From contig DATAVE010000160.1 in NCBI GenBank assembly GCA_036267875.1, positions 1 through 64,000 on the forward strand: a stretch of 64,000 nt of DNA, written 5' to 3'. The notes under the pieces are model-generated. The model saw nothing but the letters and a program-made list of their open reading frames with translations, ran no database searches and was not told where the DNA came from. How positions within the stretch are numbered: the first letter of the stretch is position 1; each line of letters starts with the position of its first letter. The stretch is from DASZTV01 sp036267875 (GTDB taxonomy: Bacteria > Actinomycetota > Actinomycetes > JAFAQI01). Shown here one piece after another: positions 57,366 to 64,000 of the stretch. Both the position numbers and the translations under genes were made by a program.

Positions 57366-58140
57366 GACGCCAGACTCCGCTCGCGTAGGTCTGCGCGATC
57401 TTCTCGAAGTCGCCCAGCAGCATGGACACGATCCCCGTCGGATCGACGATGTCGACGTCGATCTGTGCCATCTCCTTGGCGGTGTAGCCGCGAGGCTGGC
57501 TATCGCCCGGGTAGCCGATCTCCTTCCAACCGGCCAAGCCCTTGTTCCCGCCGTACTCGGGATTGGAGTACATCCCCTCGATCGTGTGGCCGAACATCAC
57601 GGTCGTGAACGGCGCGACGCCGGACTTGGCGAGGATCAGGTCCTGCTGGATCGTCGACACCTTCGTGAAGTCGCCGTTCGCGTGCGCGTCGAGCGACTTC
57701 ACCCCGGCGCGATAGGTCTTCTGCAGCTCCTTGACCCGCGCTCGCCACGCCCCTGCCTGCGCCCGGTCGGGCTTCACGAAGGTCTTCATGTGGTCGGGGC
57801 CGCCCTTGGTGTGACGGTTGCTCCATGGCCCGCCCGCGAACAGCTTCGGCGTCGAGAACGAGAACATCGCCAGCAGTGTGTCGATGTAGCGCACCACATC
57901 GCACTCATGCGCGCCCGGATGGCCGATCTCGAGGAGGTCGTCCTCCGGCCCGGGCGCGATCCGCCGAGTGGCGGCGTCGACGACCGCCGCCTCGTGCGCC
58001 GAGAAGAACTTGTACGCCGATCCCCCTGCTTTTTGAGAAGCCGCCGCCGCGGCCTGTGACTCGGCGAGCAGATCGGGGACGAGTGCGGCGAGCGGCAGCA
58101 GAGCCGTCGTACCGAGGACGCGTCGGCGGGTGATGTTCAT
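57358..58140 (-). CDS. Gluconate 2-dehydrogenase subunit 3-like protein
   Basis: 260 residues from the ATG at 58140. N-terminal twin-arginine-like signal (NITRRRVLGTTALLPLAALV), then a helical domain of the gluconate 2-dehydrogenase subunit 3 family with FFSAHEAAVVDAATRRIAPG, HECDVVRYIDTLL and the GWKEIGYPGDSQPRGY segment near the end. It is the usual small partner that aids export or stability of the GMC subunit encoded next; the complex would be exported folded via Tat. Longer frames upstream lack an export signal and are unlikely. Confidence 0.88.
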   Translation of the reverse strand: MNITRRRVLGTTALLPLAALVPDLLAESQAAAAASQKAGGSAYKFFSAHEAAVVDAATRRIAPGPEDDLLEIGHPGAHECDVVRYIDTLLAMFSFSTPKLFAGGPWSNRHTKGGPDHMKTFVKPDRAQAGAWRARVKELQKTYRAGVKSLDAHANGDFTKVSTIQQDLILAKSGVAPFTTVMFGHTIEGMYSNPEYGGNKGLAGWKEIGYPGDSQPRGYTAKEMAQIDVDIVDPTGIVSMLLGDFEKIAQTYASGVWRRG

Positions 58141-58162
58141 GGGCCTCAGCCTGACACGCGTG

Positions 58163-59152
58163 TCAGCCTTTGAAGGTGCTGGCGCCCCGATCGCCGTACG
58201 GGTCGTCGCGCTCGGCAACCGCCTGGCGGAAGCCGACCGAAGCGGCGCGTTGCTGGAACGCGTAGCCCTCGCGGGTGTGCCGGGCGATCCCGTCAAAGAC
58301 GGTCGACACCATTGTGGAGTTCGCGACTCCCGACGCGAGCAATGAGCTGTTGAGTGCGAGCTTCGCCATGATCAGCTGGTTGATCGGCATCCGGGCGATC
58401 CGCTCGAGCAGGTTCTCGGTGCGCGCGTCCAGGTCCGCAGCCGTTGGCGCCTCGATCGCGAGCCCCCATTCCAACGCCTCGGCACCGGAGATCGTGTCGC
58501 CGGTGAACAGCAGACGTTTGGCGCGCTGGTCGCCGATCCGGTGCGCCCACATCCCGGCGGCGGGGATGCCCCAGACCCGGGTCGGCGGGTAGCCGATCTT
58601 GGTGTCGTCCGCGGCGATGATCTGGTCGGCGTAGAGCGCGATGTCCGTGCCACCCGCGACACAGAAGCCGTGCAGCTTCGCGACCGTCGGCTTGTTGGAA
58701 TGAAGCAGCGAGGAGAAGCCGCGGTTGAAGCGGCTCATCATCGCGTAGTCGACCATCGGGTCCCAGGTCGCGTTGGGGTCGTGGTTGGCCACCTGTACGC
58801 CGGAGGCCAGCACGGTCCCTGACCGCCGCGCAGACGGCGACCGACCGCTCTCGTCCAGCCGCTCCGCGAATGCCGCGAGGTCGTAGCCGCCACAGAATCC
58901 CTTGCCGCGACCCGACACACAGATCACGTGCACCGCCGGATCGAGGTCCGCGCGCTCGACCGCGTCGGCGAGCTCGATCGGGGTGTCGTAGGTGATCGCG
59001 TTGCCCTGATCGGGCCGGTTGAAGGTGATTCGCGCGATCCGTCCGGTGACCTCGTAGGTCATCGTGCGATAGCCGGGATGCTCGGCGGGCTCGCCCGCGA
59101 GATCGGCAGTCGGAGAGTCGTCGTACCACTCGGCAGGTCGGTCTTCAGTCAC
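58163..59152 (-). CDS. Crotonase-family enoyl-CoA hydratase-like protein
   Basis: 329 residues from the GTG at 59152. Crotonase fold: ITFNRPDQGNAI, oxyanion-hole loops GRGKGFCGGYDLAAF and HGFCVAGGTDIAL. At the two glutamates used by classical enoyl-CoA hydratase the sequence differs: GGTD has Asp where GGCE is usual, and GYPPTRVWG lacks the second Glu. The chemistry may therefore be isomerisation, hydrolysis or something else. An unusual loop with SGRSPSARRSG follows the first active-site loop. Divergent from the channel gene across 39 bp. Confidence 0.88.
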   Translation of the reverse strand: MTEDRPAEWYDDSPTADLAGEPAEHPGYRTMTYEVTGRIARITFNRPDQGNAITYDTPIELADAVERADLDPAVHVICVSGRGKGFCGGYDLAAFAERLDESGRSPSARRSGTVLASGVQVANHDPNATWDPMVDYAMMSRFNRGFSSLLHSNKPTVAKLHGFCVAGGTDIALYADQIIAADDTKIGYPPTRVWGIPAAGMWAHRIGDQRAKRLLFTGDTISGAEALEWGLAIEAPTAADLDARTENLLERIARMPINQLIMAKLALNSSLLASGVANSTMVSTVFDGIARHTREGYAFQQRAASVGFRQAVAERDDPYGDRGASTFKG

Positions 59153-59191
59153 GGCGGCAGCGTACGACCGAGGGCCGGTAGGGTCCGCCTC

Positions 59192-61138
59192 ATGGTGGGG
59201 GAACCGGCACGACGCCGAAGGCGATCGAACGCAAAACAGGCTGGGGCTGGCACGACGCCGATCGCCGAGGGCGACGTGCGGGTGCGTCCTCCCGATCCCA
59301 GCGCTCGCGACAAGCTGCGCTACCGCTTCGATGCACTGCTCGCACGTGGACCGTTGGGCGTCATCGCGCTGCTGTTCGCGATCACGATGGCATTCGTCCT
59401 CGTTTCGGCAGCGATCATCGCGCTCGCTGGCTCCCACTACGGGCAGAACGGAAGCACCTACCACGGCTTCGGCGAGGACTTCTGGCAGAGCCTGCTGCGG
59501 GTACTCGACACCGGCACCATCGCGAATGACCCGCATTGGGGCGAACGGATCGTCGCCTTGGTGGTCACACTCGCCGGCATCATCATCGCCAGTGCCCTGA
59601 TCGGCATCATCGCCACCGGTTTCGAGCAGCGCATCGAAGCCTTGCAGCGCGGCCGCGGCGCCGTGATCGAGAGCGGCCACACCCTGATCCTGGGCGTCTC
59701 GCCGCGGCTCTACTCCATCCTCTCCGAGCTGATCACCGCCAACGAAAGCCAACGCCGGCCGGCCATTGTCGTGCTCTCGACGATGGAGAAGTCAGAGATC
59801 GAGGACGAGGTTGCTTCCCGCGTCGACGACCTCGAGAACACCCGGCTCGTATTCCGCACTGGAGATCCCGCGAACCCCGCCAACCTCGAGCGGGTGGCGA
59901 TCGGTACTGCGCGATCCGTCGTCGTGCTGGCCGACGAGGAGTCCGACGGCGACGCGGGCGCGGTCAAGGCGACGCTCGCGGCGTACTCGATGATGCCGGC
60001 CGGGGAAGCCTCGATCGTCGTCGAGCTCGGGTCGGAGAGCACCGCGGAGGCGCTGGTCGCGGCGTGTGGCGACCGGGTGCTACCGGTGCACGCGGCCGAC
60101 ATCATCTCGAAGGTCGTCGCACAGGCGTGCCGGCAGGCCGGCCTTGGTGCCGTCTATCGCGAGCTCCTCGACTTCGACGGCGACGAGATCTACGAGACTG
60201 ATACCGCCGAGGTCGTCGGCCGCCGCTTCGGCGACATCCTGCTTGCCTACAACGGATGCACGGTGATGGGCGTCAAGCACGCGGACGGGACGTTGAACCT
60301 CGGTCCGTCGATGGATCTGGTGATTGCCGAGGGCGACCGGCTCTTCGTCGTCGCGGAGGACGACAGCGTCGTGCACTTCAGCGGCGACTCGTCCATCACT
60401 GCGGCCCCGGCGGCAGACGGCGCTGCGGCACCCGGAGCCGCAGAGCGTTTGCTGATCATCGGCTGGTCCGACCTGGGTGGGCGGATCGTCAGCGCGCTTG
60501 ACGGCATGCTGTCCGCGGGCACAACGCTGCGAATCGCGGTCGATCCGGAGATCCTCGCTCCGGCCGACATCGCTGTTCCGCCGATCGCCCATCAGGTCGA
60601 GGTCATCGCCAACACCGGGATCGCCGACCTGGGCGTCGAGCAGTTCGACCAGATCTTCGTGTTGGGCTACCGCGGTCACATGTCGATGTCGGATGCCGAC
60701 GCCCGCACGCTGCTTACGATCATCACGCTCAACCGCAGACTTGCCGACGCCGGGCATCGGCCGCGGGTGGTGGCCGAGGTCCTGGAGTCGCGCACCGTGC
60801 CGATCGCGGCGACGGCAGGCATCGACGACTTCGTCGTGAGTGACGACCTCGCCAGCCTGCTGATCGCGCAACTGTCCGAGAACGCTCAGCTCGCGAAGGT
60901 CTTCGGTGAGCTGTTCGGGTCGACCGGCCCGACGATCGCGATGCAGCCAGCTTCGCGATACGTCGCGCTCGGCGAACACTCATGGGGCTCGGTCGTGCTC
61001 GCCGTCGCCAAGCGCGGCGACGTGGCCCTCGGGTTCCGAAGTGCCGATATGGCGGTGGTGGTAAACCCGAAGGAGTCAGGCCCGCTCGGATTCGGCGAGC
61101 ACGAGCAGATCGTCGTACTCACCCGCTCTGCGCCGTGA
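59192..61138 (+). CDS. CASTOR/POLLUX-type ion channel with RCK domains
   Basis: 648 residues from the ATG at 59192. A basic N-terminus, two membrane segments (about 55-80 and 118-142) with an intervening pore-like region (FWQSLLRVLDTGTI), then two regulator-of-conductance (TrkA-N-like) parts. ILGVSPRLYSILSEL is the first Rossmann-like segment, and LLIIGWSDLGGRIVSAL near 445 the second. This layout matches bacterial homologues of the plant CASTOR/POLLUX channels, which pass potassium or calcium. The cytosolic domains may bind nucleotides or Ca2+. The 3' end overlaps the convergent glycosyltransferase by 20 bp. Confidence 0.88.
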   Translation: MVGEPARRRRRSNAKQAGAGTTPIAEGDVRVRPPDPSARDKLRYRFDALLARGPLGVIALLFAITMAFVLVSAAIIALAGSHYGQNGSTYHGFGEDFWQSLLRVLDTGTIANDPHWGERIVALVVTLAGIIIASALIGIIATGFEQRIEALQRGRGAVIESGHTLILGVSPRLYSILSELITANESQRRPAIVVLSTMEKSEIEDEVASRVDDLENTRLVFRTGDPANPANLERVAIGTARSVVVLADEESDGDAGAVKATLAAYSMMPAGEASIVVELGSESTAEALVAACGDRVLPVHAADIISKVVAQACRQAGLGAVYRELLDFDGDEIYETDTAEVVGRRFGDILLAYNGCTVMGVKHADGTLNLGPSMDLVIAEGDRLFVVAEDDSVVHFSGDSSITAAPAADGAAAPGAAERLLIIGWSDLGGRIVSALDGMLSAGTTLRIAVDPEILAPADIAVPPIAHQVEVIANTGIADLGVEQFDQIFVLGYRGHMSMSDADARTLLTIITLNRRLADAGHRPRVVAEVLESRTVPIAATAGIDDFVVSDDLASLLIAQLSENAQLAKVFGELFGSTGPTIAMQPASRYVALGEHSWGSVVLAVAKRGDVALGFRSADMAVVVNPKESGPLGFGEHEQIVVLTRSAP

Positions 61139-63221
61139 GGTCGTAGACCGTCGTGCCACCGATCGTCGTCGAGGTGTACGTCGACTCGACCCACGAGGTG
61201 ATCGCGGAGCCGGTGTCGGTGCCGCCCTGGCCCTGACCCGCACCCATCCCGGTGCCGCCGGGGATGAAGTAGTGAATCTTGCCTTCGGCGACCCAGGCCT
61301 TGAACTGCGCCAGCGTGGGTGACGGGTCGGTGCCGTTGAAGCCACCGATCGCCATCACCGGCTCGTCGCTGCCGAGCTGGTAGCCGGCGGCGTTCTGCGA
61401 TCCGACCGTTGCGGCTGCCCAGCGGTAGCTCGACGCGTCAGCCTCGAGTGCGGCCACCAGAGCCGACGACGGGGTCGGCGCGTCGAGCAGCCCGCCAGCG
61501 CCACCCGTGAGGCCCCGGCCGAGCGATCCGCCGCTTCCGAACTGACCACCGATTCCGGGAAGTCCGCCCGTCGCCGACTGACCGCCCGGCCCGAAACCGC
61601 CGCCGGGAAAGCCACCAAAGTTTGGAATGCCTCCACCGGTCTGCCCGCCTGTCCCGCCGGCAAACCCGGGGAATCTGCCGGCTCCGCCGGGCGCGCCGCC
61701 TCGGCCTGGCCCGAAGCCGCCAGCGACCGACGGCCCGGCCGTCGGCAGCGAGCCGGTGTGTGGCGTCGCAGCAGTGGCAATGGAGTACGCCGCAGGACTT
61801 GCGAGCGATGCGACGAGTGCGACGCCTGCGATTGCTGGTGCGAGCCGTCGGTTGAGATACGGCGCGGCGAGGATTGCGAGTGCTACCGCCGTACCGATTG
61901 CCGGGACGACGAATCGCAGCCACGGGTGCCAGTCCGGAGTGCGGTCGAGCAGCGCCCAGGCCCACCAGGAGCTGAGCAGAACTGCTGCCGAGAGCGCGAC
62001 GCGGGCGAACAACTCACCGCGGTGCTCCCACATCGTGACGGCGCCGATGCCGACGAGCGCGCCGGTCGCCGGGGCGAGGGCGACTGTGTAGTACGGGTGG
62101 ATGATCCCGGACATGTAGCTGAAGGTCAGCCCGGTCACGAGCAGCGAGCCGCCCCAGAGGATCAGCTGCGCGCGGCGGCCATCGGTGCGCGGCGCGCGGC
62201 GGAGCTGCCAGAACATCGCGACGAGCAGGAGCAGCGCGGTCGGGATGAGCCACGCGGCCTGGCTGCCGAACTCGTTGCTGAACATCCGCAGCAGGCCGGT
62301 CTTGCCCCACATGCTGACGTTGGTGCCACCACCACCGCCTCCGACACTGCCGGTCTCGCTTCCGGTGATCCGGCCGAGGCCGTTGTAGCCAAAGATCAGA
62401 TTGAGCAGGCTGTTGTTCTGCGAGCCGCCGATGTAGGGCCGCGAGGAAGCCGGCCACAGTTCGACGATCGCGACCCACCAACCGGACGCGACGACCATCG
62501 CGACGCCGGCGGCGAGCAGGGAAAGGATCCGCCGCTTGAGTGTGGTGTCCGCTGCGATCAGATATGCAAGACCGAAGGCGGGTACGACGAGGAACGCCTG
62601 CATCATCTTGGTGATGAAGCCGGTGCCGACGAGTAGCCCGGCGAACAGCAGCCACCTCGTAGCGCCTCGGGTTGGCGCGGCGTCGACGGCACGAGTGACG
62701 GCGTATGACGCGGCGACCAGCAGCAGGACCAGCATCGCGTCGGGGTTGTTGAACCGGAACATCAGCGTGGCGATCGGTGTGAGCGCCAGCGTCGCGCCGG
62801 CGATGAGGCCGGCGGTAGCGCTGAAGTGCCGTCGTACCGTCACGTAGAGCAGCCCCACTGCCGCGACTCCCATCAGGGCTTCGGGCACCAGGATCGACCA
62901 GCTGTTGACGCCGAAGATCCGGGCGGAGATGTCCATCACCCAGAGAAACGCGGGCGGCTTGTCGACCGTGATCGAGTTCCCAGAGTCGAGCGAGCCGAAG
63001 AAGAACGCCTTCCACGAGTGCGTGCTCGCCTGGACGGCGGCGCTGTAGAAGCTGTTCGCCCAACCCGATGCCCCGAGCCCCCAGATGTAGAGGAATCCCG
63101 TACTCGTCAGCAGCGTGAGCAGCGCAGGTCGTACCCACCTCGGGTCGCCAGGACGCTCGGCGGGGGGCTCGGATACGAGCTCCGGCGGGGCCTCGGGCAG
63201 CGGCTCGAGGAACGTGGTCAT
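61119..63221 (-). CDS. ArnT-like membrane glycosyltransferase
   Basis: 700-residue polytopic GT-C enzyme (GT39/GT83, PMT_2 family) that moves a sugar from a polyprenyl-phosphate carrier to an acceptor on the outer face. The catalytic region shows the N-terminal ASTHSWKAFFFGSLD and SITVDKPPAFLW motifs. About 11-12 helices extend to residue 470. A long Gly/Pro-rich stretch (about 490-578) separates them from a C-terminal soluble domain with YRWAAATVGSQNAAG and LGGSDEPVMAIGGFNG-like blocks. The GT2-GtrA gene upstream (4 bp overlap) probably makes or flips its polyprenyl-sugar donor. Confidence 0.9.
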   Translation of the reverse strand: MTTFLEPLPEAPPELVSEPPAERPGDPRWVRPALLTLLTSTGFLYIWGLGASGWANSFYSAAVQASTHSWKAFFFGSLDSGNSITVDKPPAFLWVMDISARIFGVNSWSILVPEALMGVAAVGLLYVTVRRHFSATAGLIAGATLALTPIATLMFRFNNPDAMLVLLLVAASYAVTRAVDAAPTRGATRWLLFAGLLVGTGFITKMMQAFLVVPAFGLAYLIAADTTLKRRILSLLAAGVAMVVASGWWVAIVELWPASSRPYIGGSQNNSLLNLIFGYNGLGRITGSETGSVGGGGGGTNVSMWGKTGLLRMFSNEFGSQAAWLIPTALLLLVAMFWQLRRAPRTDGRRAQLILWGGSLLVTGLTFSYMSGIIHPYYTVALAPATGALVGIGAVTMWEHRGELFARVALSAAVLLSSWWAWALLDRTPDWHPWLRFVVPAIGTAVALAILAAPYLNRRLAPAIAGVALVASLASPAAYSIATAATPHTGSLPTAGPSVAGGFGPGRGGAPGGAGRFPGFAGGTGGQTGGGIPNFGGFPGGGFGPGGQSATGGLPGIGGQFGSGGSLGRGLTGGAGGLLDAPTPSSALVAALEADASSYRWAAATVGSQNAAGYQLGSDEPVMAIGGFNGTDPSPTLAQFKAWVAEGKIHYFIPGGTGMGAGQGQGGTDTGSAITSWVESTYTSTTIGGTTVYDLTAQSG

Positions 63222-64000
63222 GGCATGCTCCGGAAGACTCGACGTAGGCCGACGAACCGCAGCACGGTCGCCGAGAGGTTGGCGATGACAAGAACTACGA
63301 GCTCAGTGGAACGGGTTGGGGACGCAGTCACGACGTGCAGTACCGCGATCGACCCTGAGGTGACCACGAGTGCGACGGCGAAGATGCCGAGACCTTGCAG
63401 CTGATGACGAACTGCGTCCGTCTTGCCTCGGATGTCGAAGGTGAGCCGGCGGTTGGCGGAGGTGTTGGCGATTGCCGTCACCAGCAGGGCGAGGGCGTTG
63501 GCGAGCTGAGCGGCCATCGTCGTACGTAGAGCGGCGTAGAGCGCGACGTAGGCAAGAGTGCTCGCGACGCCGATCCCGGCGAAACGAATCACCTGGCCAG
63601 CGGACCGCCCGCGCAGCACTAGTCGGACGACACCCTTGAGGTCGGCGATGACGGTCGGCACGATGTCGACCCGGCTGTCCGGGTCGTCGGTCCAGTCGAC
63701 TGGGACCTCGTGGATGCGCAAGCCTTCGCGCTCGGCGAGGACGAGCAGCTCGGTATCGAAGAACCATGCCTCGTCGTCGACGAGCGGGAGAAGGCGCTTT
63801 GCGACATCGGCGCGGATCGCCTTGAAGCCGCACTGCGCATCGCTGAACCGGGTAGCGAGGACCGAGTGCAGGATCGTGTTGTAGCTGCGCGAGATCAGCT
63901 CGCGCTTCGGTCCGCGAAGGACCCGCGCGTTGCCAGCGAGTCGGGTGCCGATCGAGATGTCGGAGTGGCCGGACAGCAGCGGCGCGACGAGGGGCAGCAG
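63218..64000 (-). CDS. GT2 (polyprenyl-phosphate sugar transferase)-GtrA fusion, partial
   Basis: 261 codons are in the window and the frame is open to its right edge, so the N-terminus is missing. The first part is the end of a GT2 family dolichyl-phosphate-mannose-synthase-like domain (GTRLAGNARVLRGPKRELIS, SDAQCGFKAI, WFFDTELLVLAE). The rest is a GtrA-like domain of four helices (VIRFAGIGVASTLAYVALY, NTSANRRLTF). The fusion would build a polyprenyl-phosphate sugar and assist its flipping, supplying the ArnT-like enzyme downstream. The ATG at 63721 is internal, not a true start. Confidence 0.9.
   Translation of the reverse strand: MLPLVAPLLSGHSDISIGTRLAGNARVLRGPKRELISRSYNTILHSVLATRFSDAQCGFKAIRADVAKRLLPLVDDEAWFFDTELLVLAEREGLRIHEVPVDWTDDPDSRVDIVPTVIADLKGVVRLVLRGRSAGQVIRFAGIGVASTLAYVALYAALRTTMAAQLANALALLVTAIANTSANRRLTFDIRGKTDAVRHQLQGLGIFAVALVVTSGSIAVLHVVTASPTRSTELVVLVIANLSATVLRFVGLRRVFRSMP

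Noticed and set aside
58928..59191. N-terminal extension of the channel protein
   Set aside because: It runs antisense through the crotonase gene; the ATG at 59192 leaves a normal basic N-terminus before the first helix.
121..64000. CRISPR arrays, rRNA genes, insertion sequences, integrases or phage genes
   Set aside because: I saw no regularly spaced repeats, rRNA-like sequence, transposase or integrase proteins. The DUF222-HNH gene is the only repeat-family element. The single tRNA shows no adjacent integrase or duplicated 3' end to suggest an attachment site.

Overview
This 64 kb window is high-GC, densely coding DNA with strong G/C preference at third codon positions, many GTG starts and many 1-8 bp stop/start overlaps. 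The gene content (SigD-like ECF sigma factor with an RsdA-like partner, TLP1-type thiolase, DUF222-HNH protein under a mycobacterial-type SOS box, GtrA and ArnT-like glycosyltransferases) indicates a free-living actinobacterium (Actinomycetota). I infer a Frankia/Jatrophihabitans/Mycobacteriales-like lineage but cannot name the genus.

Layout. 1-12.7 kb: the end of an acyl-CoA synthetase, PEP carboxylase (ppc), a His-rich polysaccharide deacetylase, tRNA-Arg(ACG), a SecD-like lipoprotein, a cupredoxin, an unknown secreted protein, a DUF2786 protein, a beta-lactamase-fold esterase divergent from a TetR/acyl-CoA synthetase pair, and a LacI regulator. 12.8-35.8 kb: the most striking region, a duplicated transport locus. 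Each copy has two substrate-binding lipoproteins, a small WTMKDF lipoprotein, a major-facilitator protein fused to a LivF-type ATPase, and a single-chain LivH-LivM-LivG protein. Each also has an anchored secreted protein and two tiny two-helix membrane proteins. Copy A is one nine-gene operon that includes a hydrolase. Copy B is split into two divergent operons around an apparent operator and ends with an esterase. 35.9-40.7 kb: a TetR regulator and a beta-oxidation operon (thiolase, MaoC hydratase, SDR, acyl-CoA dehydrogenase), whose promoter region carries a near-copy of the operator found in transport copy B.

40.9-51 kb: a CHAP cell-wall hydrolase behind a CRP-type palindrome, an alpha/beta hydrolase, a chemoreceptor, the SOS-controlled DUF222-HNH protein, a SigD-like sigma/anti-sigma pair, a secreted DUF5666-like protein, a probable frameshifted pseudogene, another hydrolase and a TLP1 thiolase-like protein. 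51-55.6 kb: an electron-transfer operon (Thr-rich anchored protein, ApbE, ferric-reductase-like membrane protein, NuoF-like protein, ferredoxin) and a G1-type peptidase. 55.6-64 kb: a GMC dehydrogenase with its small subunit, a crotonase, a CASTOR/POLLUX-type channel, an ArnT-like glycosyltransferase and a truncated GT2-GtrA protein.

How the parts may work together (inference): the esterases, hydrolases, acyl-CoA synthetases and beta-oxidation enzymes around the duplicated importer, together with the shared operator, suggest uptake, hydrolysis, CoA activation and oxidation of an esterified lipid-like, steroid-like or aromatic-acid substrate. The substrate cannot be read from the sequence.
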